This document shows positions 5,612 to 14,386 of a DNA stretch of 29,735 bases, piece by piece. Under the pieces are notes generated by a model, which saw only the letters and a list, made by a program, of their open reading frames with translations, did no database searches and was not told the origin of the DNA. Numbering within the stretch: the stretch's first letter is position 1; each line of letters starts with the position of its first letter. Origin of the DNA: Prevotella sp. (GTDB taxonomy: Bacteria > Bacteroidota > Bacteroidia > Bacteroidales > Bacteroidaceae); NCBI GenBank assembly GCA_003447235.1, contig DLZV01000022.1, forward strand, positions 1 through 29,735, read 5' to 3'. Position numbers and translations under genes: made by a program.

Positions 5612-7594
5612 CTATTCGTCGAGCACGCTGTCCACTTCGCGCATCCAGCTATCGACGATCGCATCGGTAGGCATTCGCCAGTCGCCACGTGGCGAGAGGC
5701 TGACGCTGCCCACCTTTGGTCCGTCGGGCAGGCAGCTACGTTTGAACTGCTGCGAGAAGAAGCGCCAGAAGAACGTGTGCAGCCAGTGGTGGACAAACTC
5801 GCGGGAGTATTGGCCCTCGAAGGCGTGCATGGCCAGCATGAAGATCTTCTTGGGGCGGAAGCCGAAGCGGAGGAAATAGTAGAGGAAGAAGTCGTGGAGC
5901 TCATAGGGACCCACCAGGTCTTCCGTCTTCTGTGCGATGTTGCCCTGGTCGTCGGCAGGCGTCAGTTCGGGCGAAATCGGTGTGTCGATGACATCGTGGA
6001 GCACCTCGTGGGACGTGCGTCCATCTTTGGAAAGCTGCTGGGAGGCCTCGTCGGAGTCGGCCACGAAGGCCACGAGGTGGCGGATGAGCGTCTTGGGAAT
6101 GCTGACGTTGACAGCATACATGCTCATGTGGTCGCCATTGTAGGTACACCATCCGAGGGCCAGTTCGCTGAGGTCGCCCGTGCCGATGACCAGTCCGCCA
6201 TACTTGTTGCTCAGGTCCATGAGGATCTGCGTGCGTTCGCGTGCCTGCGAGTTTTCGTAGGTTGTATCGTGGACGGAGGCGTCGTGGCCGATGTCGGCAA
6301 AATGTTGTGTGACGGCCTTGGCAATGCTGATCTCATGGATAGAGACGCCTAAAGCCTCCATCAGCGAGATGGCGTTGTGGTAGGTTCGGTCGGTCGTGCC
6401 GAAGCCCGGCATGGTCACGGCGACGATCTGTTTGCGGTCGATCCCCAGGCGGTCGAAGGCGCGCACGCAGATGAGCAGAGCGAGGGTGGAGTCGAGTCCG
6501 CCGCTGATGCCGATGACGACCGACTTGGCATGGGTGTGGGCGATGCGTTTGCAGAGGCCGAGCGTCTGGATGTTGAGGATCTCCTCGCAGGAAGCCCGCA
6601 TGTTGTCGGCCTTCGGGATGAAGGGGTGGGGATCCACTTCGCGCAGCAGTTGCCACTCCTCCTTCAGCGTCTCCGGCAGCATGGCCTCGTTGGTGACGCA
6701 GGTGTAGCCCCGCTCCTGAGGCCGGAGTGCGCGTTGTGCATTGACATAGGTGCTGTTGCTACGGCGCTCGGCGCGCAGGCGGTCGATGTCGATTTGACTC
6801 ACCACCAGTTGTGGCTCCAGCGAGAACCGATCCGACTGCTTGATAAGGCGTCCGTTCTCGATGATCAAGGCGTTGCCACCATAGACCACATCCTGCGTGC
6901 TCTCTCCGTAGCCACATCCGCTATATACATAGCCCGAGATATTGCGTGCGCTCTGCTGCTTCAGGAGGTTGATCAGGTAGTCGTGCTTGCCTATCAACTC
7001 GTCGGAGGCCGAGAGATTGAAGATGATGTCCGCCCCGCTGAGAGCCAGCTCGGTGCTCGGCGGGTTGGGTGCCCATACGTCCTCGCAGATCTCTATGCCA
7101 AAGCGCGCGTCGCCGTAAGTGTGGAAGAGCTGGCGCCTGGCAGTCAGAAGCACGTCCTCCCCCGCGTAGCAGAGCGGCGTGTCGTGGAGGTCCTGGGCCG
7201 AGGCAAACCACCGTTTCTCATAAAACTCACTGTAGTTGGGCAGAAACGTTTTTGGCACCATGCCGAGGATGCGCCCCTGCTGGATGACGATGGCACAGTT
7301 GAGCAGCAAGTTGCCCACCTCGACGGGTGCGCCGACGATGGCGATCACGTCCTTGCGCATCGTAAACTCCAGGAGGCTGAGCACGGCCTGCTCCGCCCCG
7401 TCGATGAGGGTGCGCTGGCGAAACAAGTCCTGGCAGGTGTAGCCCGTGAGGGAGAGTTCGGGGAAGACGACCACCTCGACATGCTGGCGCTCGGCCTCGT
7501 CGATGAGGCGCTTGATCTCCTCCAAGTTGTAGTGGAGGTCTGCGACGCGCACGCTGGGGATGGCGGCGGCCACGGTAAGGAATCCGTACTTCAT
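5612..7594 (-). CDS. nadE: Glutamine-dependent NAD+ synthetase
   Basis: A 660-residue, two-domain enzyme making NAD+ from deamido-NAD+, ATP and glutamine, the last step of NAD synthesis in the cytoplasm. The N-terminal nitrilase-type glutaminase domain (about 1-290) has its triad: Glu46 in FPELSLTGY, Lys115 in VPKTFLPNY and Cys170 in GIEICEDVW. The C-terminal synthetase domain holds the ATP pyrophosphatase loop SGGLDST at 364-370 and the GTGDLSELALGWCTYNGDH segment. Length and order match the long (NadE-Gln) form of Bacteroidota. The ATG at 7594 lies 13 bp from the stop of the DUF2027-Smr gene, so the two are probably co-transcribed. Both catalytic halves look intact. Confidence 0.97.
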   Translation of the reverse strand: MKYGFLTVAAAIPSVRVADLHYNLEEIKRLIDEAERQHVEVVVFPELSLTGYTCQDLFRQRTLIDGAEQAVLSLLEFTMRKDVIAIVGAPVEVGNLLLNCAIVIQQGRILGMVPKTFLPNYSEFYEKRWFASAQDLHDTPLCYAGEDVLLTARRQLFHTYGDARFGIEICEDVWAPNPPSTELALSGADIIFNLSASDELIGKHDYLINLLKQQSARNISGYVYSGCGYGESTQDVVYGGNALIIENGRLIKQSDRFSLEPQLVVSQIDIDRLRAERRSNSTYVNAQRALRPQERGYTCVTNEAMLPETLKEEWQLLREVDPHPFIPKADNMRASCEEILNIQTLGLCKRIAHTHAKSVVIGISGGLDSTLALLICVRAFDRLGIDRKQIVAVTMPGFGTTDRTYHNAISLMEALGVSIHEISIAKAVTQHFADIGHDASVHDTTYENSQARERTQILMDLSNKYGGLVIGTGDLSELALGWCTYNGDHMSMYAVNVSIPKTLIRHLVAFVADSDEASQQLSKDGRTSHEVLHDVIDTPISPELTPADDQGNIAQKTEDLVGPYELHDFFLYYFLRFGFRPKKIFMLAMHAFEGQYSREFVHHWLHTFFWRFFSQQFKRSCLPDGPKVGSVSLSPRGDWRMPTDAIVDSWMREVDSVLDE

Positions 7595-7607
7595 AGTCTT
7601 TGGCGAT

Positions 7608-8885
7608 TTATCTGATGGTCACTTGCGTTGCCCCGTAGCCATACTCCTGGAACGAGGCGTCCTGATACTGGAAATGCTTGTACTTGTAGTTGAGCTCATG
7701 GATGATGGCCTGGCGCAGCACGCCCTCGCCCTTGCCATGGATGAAGATGATCTTCTGTCCCTTGTTGGTTTTGTAGCGGTCGAGCACGCGGCGGAAGACA
7801 TCGAGCTGGTAGTCGAGGATGTTGCCACTCGACATGCCGGCCGTCGTCTCCAGCAGTTGGTCTGCATGGAGGTCCACGATGATCTTGTCGTTCTTGAGCA
7901 CCTGCTTCACTTGTCGGCTCTTCGACTGTGCCGGTTCATAGCGTTTGACGAGCTTGCCCCGTTCGGGATTGACGGCCTCGGGAGCAAGATCGTTGAGCAC
8001 GGCCGCATTGTCATGGCGCGCAGGCTGCACGGCCTTGCGCTCCTCTTTGGGGCGAGCGTTGCCCCCGAAGAGCTGGCTTTTCAGTTCTTCGGCAGAGACG
8101 TTGAAGCCATTCTGCGGCTTGCCCTCCTCCATGACGGGGTAGAGCAGGGCTGGCTGCTCGAAGAAGTCGTTGTCCGTGAACGTATTGAGTTTGAAGAACT
8201 TCACGCCGTCCAGGCGGAGCTGCACATCGACGGCGGGCAGACGGAGAAACGTCTTCTGTCGCTTGTAGAGCAGCAACTGGATGCAGAGGTGCTCCATCGT
8301 GTTGAGCTGTTCGCGTCCGATCTCCTCCAGGAAGAGTTTCGTGTTGGGCTCCACCTCTCCCGTCTGTCGCAGCGACCAGGTGCTGCCCTCTGCCACCAGG
8401 TAGGTGAAGTGGACATAGTAGTTGGAGTCGTTGACAAGGTAGGACTCAAAGCGCGTCGTACTGAAGTTTTGCTTGTCCATCGGTACGAAGGCGAGACAGA
8501 CCGTCGGTTTGTCGCCGCCGCGTCGCTCCTGAGGCTGCGGCTCGAAGTCGATGGAGGGATCGTCGGCCGCCAGGTCCTTGGCCGTCACCGTCTCCGCATC
8601 CTGACCCTTGGCCCTCGCCTCGGCGTCGTCCGTGCCCTCGTTGAGGCGCTGGCGCAGGCTGCGCTTGTCCTCCTTCGCCTTCTCCTGGGCGCGGTTGCGC
8701 TGCTCCACCTCCACCATTCGCTTCGTGCTGTAGTCCTCGTCGCCTACGACCACGACCTCATTGATGGGCATGGGAATCTCGAAACCGTCCTGGTCCTCGA
8801 CCAAGACGAGGTTGTTGCCCTTGAAGCCAGCGATACGGCCACCGCCGCTCTCGCTGAGAAATCTCACTTTGTCGCCTATCTTCAT
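7608..8885 (-). CDS. DUF2027 and Smr domain protein
   Basis: A 425-residue protein with a Bacteroidota-specific DUF2027 body and a C-terminal Smr (small MutS-related) domain. The N-terminal part (MKIGDKVRFLSESGGGRIAG) looks like a small beta-barrel as in MutS2-like proteins. A charged stretch at about 60-125, rich in K, E, R and D, links it to a beta-rich middle. The Smr domain (about 330-425) shows DLHADQL at 338-344 and HGKGEGVLR at 383-391, the nuclease-associated motifs. Smr domains nick or bind branched DNA or cleave RNA on stalled ribosomes; which applies here is not known. It often carries the name DNA mismatch repair protein MutS, but no MutS ATPase is present. It ends 13 bp before nadE. 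Confidence 0.88.
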   Translation of the reverse strand: MKIGDKVRFLSESGGGRIAGFKGNNLVLVEDQDGFEIPMPINEVVVVGDEDYSTKRMVEVEQRNRAQEKAKEDKRSLRQRLNEGTDDAEARAKGQDAETVTAKDLAADDPSIDFEPQPQERRGGDKPTVCLAFVPMDKQNFSTTRFESYLVNDSNYYVHFTYLVAEGSTWSLRQTGEVEPNTKLFLEEIGREQLNTMEHLCIQLLLYKRQKTFLRLPAVDVQLRLDGVKFFKLNTFTDNDFFEQPALLYPVMEEGKPQNGFNVSAEELKSQLFGGNARPKEERKAVQPARHDNAAVLNDLAPEAVNPERGKLVKRYEPAQSKSRQVKQVLKNDKIIVDLHADQLLETTAGMSSGNILDYQLDVFRRVLDRYKTNKGQKIIFIHGKGEGVLRQAIIHELNYKYKHFQYQDASFQEYGYGATQVTIR

Positions 8886-8917
8886 ATTCTTATCTTCTCT
8901 AATGTGATGTAATCTAT

Positions 8918-8951
8918 ATACCTTATATAATATAATACCTTATATAATATA
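8918..8951. repeat. Two tandem 17-bp A+T-rich repeats
   Basis: ATACCTTATATAATATA occurs twice in perfect tandem (8918-8934 and 8935-8951) in the 110-bp gap between the queA stop and the Smr gene start. The gap is strikingly A+T-rich inside a G+C-rich region and probably carries the promoter of the Smr-nadE pair, although no canonical -7 box is seen. Confidence 0.7.
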
Positions 8952-8995
8952 GTCTCTCTATATCGTATCAATATAGCCTTTTCCTTCCGTCCCCT

Positions 8996-10270
8996 TTACG
9001 GGATGAGCAGACTACTGTCGCCATAGCTCAGGAAGCGGAAGTCGTGGGCCAGCGCATAGTCGTAGATCTTGTGCCAGTCGCCCTTGACGAATGCGCTGAC
9101 GAGCAGAAGCAGCGTCGATTGCGGCTGGTGGAAGTTGGTGATGAGCTTGTCCACGATCTTGTAGGTGTAGCCCGGTGCGATGATGATCTGCGTGCTACTG
9201 TGGAGCACGTCGAGTTTTGCCGCGTCGAGCCAGTGGAGCAGGTGGCCGATGGCCTCGGCAGCGGTGACGGCCTTGCCTCCGACGATGACCAGTCCCTCCT
9301 CGTTGTGTGGCAGGTCGTAGGGCTCCCATTGGTTGACGTGGAGATCCTCCTCCTGTGCGTCCGGATTCATGGCCAGTTTCACACCCATGTAGTAGAGGCT
9401 CTCCAGCGTGCGCACGCTCGTCGTGCCCACCGCCGTGGCATGGCATCCGTGGGTCAGGAGCTTCTCAAACGTCTGGCGTCTGACGGCGATATACTCCGTG
9501 TGCATCGCGTGGCCCTCTATCTCTTCCGACTTCACGGGCTTGAACGTTCCCGCTCCCACATGGAGCGTCACCTCCTCGCGGTCGATGCCGTGGGCATCAA
9601 TGTCGGCGAGCACCTTCTGCGTGAAGTGGAGACCCGCCGTCGGTGCTGCCACCGAACCCTTTATCTTCGAATAGACCGTCTGATAGGTCGTCTTGTCCGT
9701 CTCCTCCGTCTCGCGGTTGAGGTACGGCGGAATGGGCAGTTCGCCGATGGCATCCAGTATCTCGGCAAAGGCGACGCTGTCGTCGTCCCATGAGAAGTCC
9801 ACCCAGTAGTTGGTGCCACCGCTGAGCTGTGCCGTCCGGCTGCGGTCGAGCTGCGCCTGCAGCGTGACGTCCTTGCCCTTGACGGTGCAGACCTTCGTGA
9901 GCGCTCCCTCCTTCCATTTCTTGAGGTTGCCCACCATGCAGAGCCAGGCGCAGTGGCTCGTGGCCTGGAAGATGCGCTCATAGTCGGTGGGCTGAGCCGG
10001 CTCCATGAGGAAGACCTCGATGAGCGCGCCCGTCTCCTTGCGGAAGTGGATGCGCGCCTGGATGACCCGCGTGTTGTTGAAGACGAGCAGCGACCCCTTC
10101 GGCAGGTAGGCGGAGAGGTTTGCGAACACGTCCTCGCCGACCTCCCCCTGGCGGTAGAGCAGCAGCTTCGACTGGTCGCGCTCCTTGAGCGGATACTTGG
10201 CGATGCGCTCCGAAGGCAGCGGGTAGTTGTAGTCGGCTATGTGAATATGTTTTGTTTCTGAGTCCATCAT
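8996..10270 (-). CDS. queA: tRNA preQ1(34) S-adenosylmethionine ribosyltransferase-isomerase
   Basis: A 424-residue cytoplasmic enzyme that transfers and isomerises the ribosyl group of SAM onto preQ1 at tRNA position 34, giving epoxyqueuosine. Typical family segments are YPLPSERIAKYPLKERDQSKLL near the N-terminus (broken here as YPLPSERIAKYPL and ERDQSKLL), VAAPTAGLHFT in the middle, HVGAGTFKPVKSEEIEGHAMH, and the C-terminal STLLLLVSAF. It is longer than the roughly 356-residue E. coli enzyme, with extra residues near 75-150, as usual in Bacteroidota. The start may be either of two adjacent ATGs at 10270 or 10267. It lies 90 bp downstream of the PAP2 gene on the same strand. No other queuosine gene is in the window. 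Confidence 0.95.
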   Translation of the reverse strand: MMDSETKHIHIADYNYPLPSERIAKYPLKERDQSKLLLYRQGEVGEDVFANLSAYLPKGSLLVFNNTRVIQARIHFRKETGALIEVFLMEPAQPTDYERIFQATSHCAWLCMVGNLKKWKEGALTKVCTVKGKDVTLQAQLDRSRTAQLSGGTNYWVDFSWDDDSVAFAEILDAIGELPIPPYLNRETEETDKTTYQTVYSKIKGSVAAPTAGLHFTQKVLADIDAHGIDREEVTLHVGAGTFKPVKSEEIEGHAMHTEYIAVRRQTFEKLLTHGCHATAVGTTSVRTLESLYYMGVKLAMNPDAQEEDLHVNQWEPYDLPHNEEGLVIVGGKAVTAAEAIGHLLHWLDAAKLDVLHSSTQIIIAPGYTYKIVDKLITNFHQPQSTLLLLVSAFVKGDWHKIYDYALAHDFRFLSYGDSSLLIP

Positions 10271-10360
10271 TGTTATATAACTATCGTTGTACGTTGTCTT
10301 TATCTATCGTGTTTATATCCTTGTGTCGTGATCTCGCGACTTATCGTGTCGTCAACGTGC

Positions 10361-11062
10361 CTATACCGTTATCGTGACAAACGTGCGCAGCAATACATAG
10401 ATGCAGGTGCAGACCATGACGGTCAGGAACACGTCGATGTCGCAGAGACTGTAGCCCGTGCGGGTGTATTGCGTGGAGATGTAGTGGAGTTTCGGACTGA
10501 TGCGGAGATACAGGCGGAAGTAGAGCCGATAGACCGTCAGTCCCACCAATGATCCGAAGAGGATGCCGACCAGCACGTCGAAGGGGTAGTGGACGCCGAG
10601 ATAGATGCGCGTCCAGCTATTGACCAGCGCCCACGTGAGGAGCGCCACGGTGACCGTCCTGCGACGGATGAGCAAGCTGAAGAACACAGCCAGCGAGAAG
10701 GTGTTGGACGCATGGGCCGAGAAGAAGCTGTAGCCGCTCCCCCTGTAGCCATCTACCGTGCGCACCAGTCCTTCCAAGGCAGGCTCGAAGGAAGGGCGGA
10801 GCCGCGCCACCTCGGGTTTCACCAGTCCGTTGTCAATGCCCGTGACGATGCCGACACAGAGCAAGGCCGAGATCACGGTCAGGATAATCTGTCCCGCCTT
10901 CTCGTTGTTTTTCACTACCAGGTAGAGCAAGGAGGCATAGAGAGGCACCCACGTCCACGCGCTGGTGAGAATGAGGGCGAGCTGGTCGAGAAACAGAGAG
11001 TCGCTGCCGTTCATCGCGAGGAGCAACTGCTGATCTGAGGTCAGAAGTGATTGTATATCCAT
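10361..11062 (-). CDS. PAP2-family membrane phosphatase
   Basis: A 233-residue membrane protein of the PAP2 acid phosphatase family, which dephosphorylates lipid phosphates such as undecaprenyl pyrophosphate or phosphatidate on the outer face of the membrane. The three catalytic motifs are present: K82 to R89-P90 in KPEVARLRP; FSAHA at 114-118, where the histidine of the usual PSGH is H117; and TRIYLGVHYPFD at 151-162 with R152, H158 and D162. Six hydrophobic segments are visible, and the tail after residue 175 is longer than usual and ends in two more hydrophobic runs. It follows the Bat operon by 42 bp on the same strand and may be read through from it. The true substrate cannot be told from sequence. 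Confidence 0.9.
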   Translation of the reverse strand: MDIQSLLTSDQQLLLAMNGSDSLFLDQLALILTSAWTWVPLYASLLYLVVKNNEKAGQIILTVISALLCVGIVTGIDNGLVKPEVARLRPSFEPALEGLVRTVDGYRGSGYSFFSAHASNTFSLAVFFSLLIRRRTVTVALLTWALVNSWTRIYLGVHYPFDVLVGILFGSLVGLTVYRLYFRLYLRISPKLHYISTQYTRTGYSLCDIDVFLTVMVCTCIYVLLRTFVTITV

Positions 11063-11104
11063 GAATGCTGTATGGGTAATCGGTTGTGAGCGCTGCTGGG
11101 AGCG

Positions 11105-13666
11105 TCAGATTTCTTCTATCTGCCTTGCGGTGAGCCAACCTTCGCGCCCATCCTCCAGTTGGACGAGGAACCAGCCCGTGATGCCGCGGTCCTTGATGAA
11201 GACCTTGGTGCCCTCGTGGATGACAAACTGGTCGGGCGAGGCCGTGTCGGGCGACTTCTTCACCGCCACCGAACTGCCCATGACGATGGCTCCACAGTGG
11301 TTCTCCAGTTGTTGCTGCTGCTGCCAGGCAAAGAGCGTGCTGAGCAGGAAGAAGACGCCCAGCGAGATGGCGGCGTATCGTCCTGCCGTGCGGCGGACGC
11401 GGTTGCGGGTGGTGAGAAAGACCGCCAGGGCGACGATCAGGAGCACCAACGAGAGGATGCCGCAGACTGCCCACGCATCGACGGGCATGAAATTGACCAG
11501 CGCCCGATAGCCCGTGACGAAGAAGAGCTGCGACTGCGGCGTGATCTTGTCAATGGTCTTGGCCCGTGCCACCTGGAGGTTGAAGCGGATGTCGCCGTCG
11601 CCTGGAGCGAGCAGCAGGGCGCGCTCGTAGGCGAGGATGGCGTGGGGGATGTCGTCCAGTCGGTAGTAGGCGTTGCCGAGGTTGTAATAGACGTCGGCCG
11701 AGACCCCATGTTGCAGCATGTCGTTATAGTCCTTGACCGCCTGGAGGTAGTTGCCCTGCGTGTATTCCTTGTCGCCCATCTGCTTGGTGACGGCCTGAGA
11801 GGGCAGCGTCATTAGGCAGAGCATGACGACCAGTAGCGTCTTGAAGCCCCTCGTCTTGTCCCCTTTCTGATTCTGTTCCATAGCGTTCTCTATCTGTGTG
11901 ATGGCCGTCATGGCCGCCTCGATGGTGCGGTTCATGTTGCCCTTGGCGTCACCTGGTGCGTAGCGCTCAAACTCACACTCGTCGATGGCGCCGATGAAGC
12001 GGCGGATGGTGTCGCCGTCGATGTGGAGCTCATGGAGCTTGGTGGCCACGTGCTCGCGGTTGAGCTGTTCAGCCTCCATGTTGAGTCGGTCGCCGATGTA
12101 GCCCCACAGCGCGCGGAGCACCTCGTCGAAGAACTCGCCCGCATTGCCCTGCAACATCAGTTGATCGGCCTTTTGCAGGCGGATGGTAGCCACCTTGTTG
12201 GCGTTCTTGCGCTTGTTGCGGAGGAAGTCGCCGTTCTCCTTGGCCCGCTTGCGGAACGTGTAGGCCACGGCGAGGAGCACGATGATCAGCAACACGATCG
12301 TCGTCCACCAGCCCGCCGATCCGAAGAAGAAGTCGGCCCTGTTCTCGAAGACCGTGCTTCCCGACTTGATCGGACGGATGTCGCCCGGCTTCTCGGTGAA
12401 GTCGTTGACCTCGCCCGCGTTGTCGCCCGGCAGCACCTTGAGTTTGAAGGCATGGGTGCTGATGGTCTTGTAGGCCTGCGTCTTCATGTCAAAATAGGTG
12501 AAGGAGACCGGCGGGATCGTGTAGTCTCCCTCCTTGCGGGGCACGGCCAGGAGATCATAGACAATATTGCCCTCGATACCGTTGTCCGTCAGTCGGGTCT
12601 TGTCCGTCACCTTCGTGTCGTACTTGTCAAACGACTGCGGGAAGTCGGCCTTGGGCTGCTGGATCAGTTTGAGGTTGCCCGTTCCGCCGATGACGATGCG
12701 CAGCGTGACCGGCTCTCCCGCCTTCACCTCCGCTTTCGTCAGCTGGCCCGAGATGTTGAACGATCCCACGCCTCCCGAGAAGTTGCTCGGCTTCGTGGGT
12801 AGCGGATCCACCTTTATCGTGATGCCATCAGCCTTGATGTTGCGCTTGGTCTCCCTGTAGCCCGCTCCGTCGATGAACGCCTCGAAGGGATCCACGCTTC
12901 GGTTCTCCTGTCTGACGATACCCTGGAAGGTGATGGGCGGGATGGTGATCTTGCCCGTGATTTGCGGATAGACCACATACTGGCTCCACGTCACGCAGTT
13001 GTAGCGCCGGCCTTTGTAGGTCTCGGTATGAAACGATTTCTGCTGCGGGAGTTTCACCTCCTGCACGTGGCAACCCTTGAGGTCCGGCATCTTGCCGTCG
13101 AGCTGCACGAGGTTGACGGTCGTATAGACCTTATAAGTAAGGAGTACGGCCTCTTGCTCTCGGACGTGCGTCTTGTTGGCAAAGACCTTGATAAACAGTT
13201 CGTTGCCGCTGCTTGCCTGCTGCCTTCCTTCCTCCTCCTCGTAGCCTTCGTCCTGGCCGTGAGCCCCATAGCCCTGCGACGACGCGTGGCCACCCGAGGC
13301 GACAATCTTGATCGGTGTGGAAGCCAGGTTGTTGCCCCTCGAGTGGAAGCGTGCTGGCGGAATGGTGAACGTACCGCTCTTGCGCGCTATGAGGACGTAG
13401 GCCACGGAGACCGACGACGAGGAGGTGGTGTGGCCGTTGACGACCTGGAAACTCGACTGCTCCGACCTGAAAGGTCCGTAGCGACACTCCAACCCGCTGG
13501 GGAGGCTTCCGATGTGGAAGTTTCTCACGTCGCGCGTGTTGATCGTATATTCGATTTGAAATTCCTCACCCACCATCACATGGCTTGGAGCCGCCACCTG
13601 CACCCGTTGGGCGTAGAGGCAGGCGACTGCCGTGAAGAGCGTACATATCAGTATCAATCGCTTCAT
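11105..13666 (-). CDS. BatD-BatE fusion protein (BatD, TPR, SH3)
   Basis: An 853-residue protein joining two Bat proteins that are separate genes in Bacteroides fragilis. Residues 1-19 are a signal peptide. About 20-415 form the BatD beta-sandwich region, with repeated FTIPP/ITIPP/YTIPP turns, and a helix at about 452-470 leads to a cytoplasmic segment. From about 596 it continues as BatE: a second signal-like helix (608-622), TPR-like repeats (about 630-700), two more helices (732-751 and 765-780) and a C-terminal SH3-like domain (about 795-853). An in-frame ATG at 11881 (Met596) begins the BatE part, so a separate BatE could also be made by internal initiation. An acidic patch (GYEEEEGRQ, 141-149) interrupts the BatD part. 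It is the last bat gene. Role in aerotolerance or envelope stress is inferred from Bat knowledge. Confidence 0.88.
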   Translation of the reverse strand: MKRLILICTLFTAVACLYAQRVQVAAPSHVMVGEEFQIEYTINTRDVRNFHIGSLPSGLECRYGPFRSEQSSFQVVNGHTTSSSSVSVAYVLIARKSGTFTIPPARFHSRGNNLASTPIKIVASGGHASSQGYGAHGQDEGYEEEEGRQQASSGNELFIKVFANKTHVREQEAVLLTYKVYTTVNLVQLDGKMPDLKGCHVQEVKLPQQKSFHTETYKGRRYNCVTWSQYVVYPQITGKITIPPITFQGIVRQENRSVDPFEAFIDGAGYRETKRNIKADGITIKVDPLPTKPSNFSGGVGSFNISGQLTKAEVKAGEPVTLRIVIGGTGNLKLIQQPKADFPQSFDKYDTKVTDKTRLTDNGIEGNIVYDLLAVPRKEGDYTIPPVSFTYFDMKTQAYKTISTHAFKLKVLPGDNAGEVNDFTEKPGDIRPIKSGSTVFENRADFFFGSAGWWTTIVLLIIVLLAVAYTFRKRAKENGDFLRNKRKNANKVATIRLQKADQLMLQGNAGEFFDEVLRALWGYIGDRLNMEAEQLNREHVATKLHELHIDGDTIRRFIGAIDECEFERYAPGDAKGNMNRTIEAAMTAITQIENAMEQNQKGDKTRGFKTLLVVMLCLMTLPSQAVTKQMGDKEYTQGNYLQAVKDYNDMLQHGVSADVYYNLGNAYYRLDDIPHAILAYERALLLAPGDGDIRFNLQVARAKTIDKITPQSQLFFVTGYRALVNFMPVDAWAVCGILSLVLLIVALAVFLTTRNRVRRTAGRYAAISLGVFFLLSTLFAWQQQQQLENHCGAIVMGSSVAVKKSPDTASPDQFVIHEGTKVFIKDRGITGWFLVQLEDGREGWLTARQIEEI

Positions 13667-13684
13667 ATATGTCTTGTATCGTCC

Positions 13685-14386
13685 TTACCAGTTTTTGTCC
13701 AGCTTTCTCTTGTTGGGTTGGCGCATGGCTTGTTTCAGCCGCTGCTGCGTCTCCTGCTCCTTCAGCATGGCCGCATTGAGCAGTTGCTCAGCGTTCTGCC
13801 GGCTCATTTGGTTTTGATCCTGCTGCTTCTGCTTCTGCTGGTCCTTCTGCTTCTGGTTTTGCTGTTTATTTTGGTCCTTTTTCTTATTCTTGTTCTTGTC
13901 CTTTTGGTCCTTGTTCTGGTTTTTGTTCTGCTTCTGATTCTTTTGCTGCTGTTGTTGCTGCTTGAGCAGCCGCTTACACTGCACGTAGTTGTAGCGTGCG
14001 CGTTCGTTCTGCGGATTCATGCGCAAGGCGTTCTTGTAGGCCTCCATCGCCTTGGCATACTCCTTCTGTCCCTGCAGCACCGTGCCCATGTTGTAGTAGG
14101 CCTGCGACTGTCGCTTCGGCCCGCTGATCGTCTTGGCCGCCTGCTTGTATTGTGCGAGGGCCTGCTGGTCCTTCTTCTGCTTTTGCAGCGCGCAGCCGAG
14201 GTTGTAGTGGGCCGTACCGTTGGCCGGCTGAGCCGCTATCGCCTTGCGGTAGCAGAGTTCCGCCTGCGGATAGTTGCCCTGTCGGTAGAGCTGGTTGCCC
14301 TGCCTTACCAGTTGGCGGTCGCCCTGTGCGCACGCTGGCAGCATGGCCACGAGGAGCCCGATGAGTATAAGAACCGTCTGTTTCAT
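13685..14386 (-). CDS. batC: BatC-like TPR protein
   Basis: A 233-residue exported protein. It has a signal peptide (about 1-20; LPAC at 16-19 might be a weak lipobox), then three TPR-type repeats (about 24-57, 60-85 and 95-130), then a very polar tract from about 142 to 193 made almost only of K, Q, N and D, and a short C-terminal helix with RQNAEQLLNAAMLKEQE. TPRs mediate protein-protein contacts, so it is likely a scaffold for BatA, BatB and BatD in the envelope. It overlaps batB by 4 bp (ATGA) and is 18 bp from the batD-batE gene, which supports one operon. The low-complexity tract is encoded by CTGCTTCTG-like repeats and may vary between strains. Confidence 0.88.
   Translation of the reverse strand: MKQTVLILIGLLVAMLPACAQGDRQLVRQGNQLYRQGNYPQAELCYRKAIAAQPANGTAHYNLGCALQKQKKDQQALAQYKQAAKTISGPKRQSQAYYNMGTVLQGQKEYAKAMEAYKNALRMNPQNERARYNYVQCKRLLKQQQQQQKNQKQNKNQNKDQKDKNKNKKKDQNKQQNQKQKDQQKQKQQDQNQMSRQNAEQLLNAAMLKEQETQQRLKQAMRQPNKRKLDKNW

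Noticed and set aside
7608..8885. DUF2027-Smr protein as a MutS mismatch repair protein
   Set aside because: It has no MutS ATPase or clamp domain; only the C-terminal Smr domain is shared with MutS2.
7560..8912. Plus-strand frame of 450 codons over the DUF2027-Smr gene
   Set aside because: Antisense shadow of a gene with clear Smr motifs; no recognised domain.
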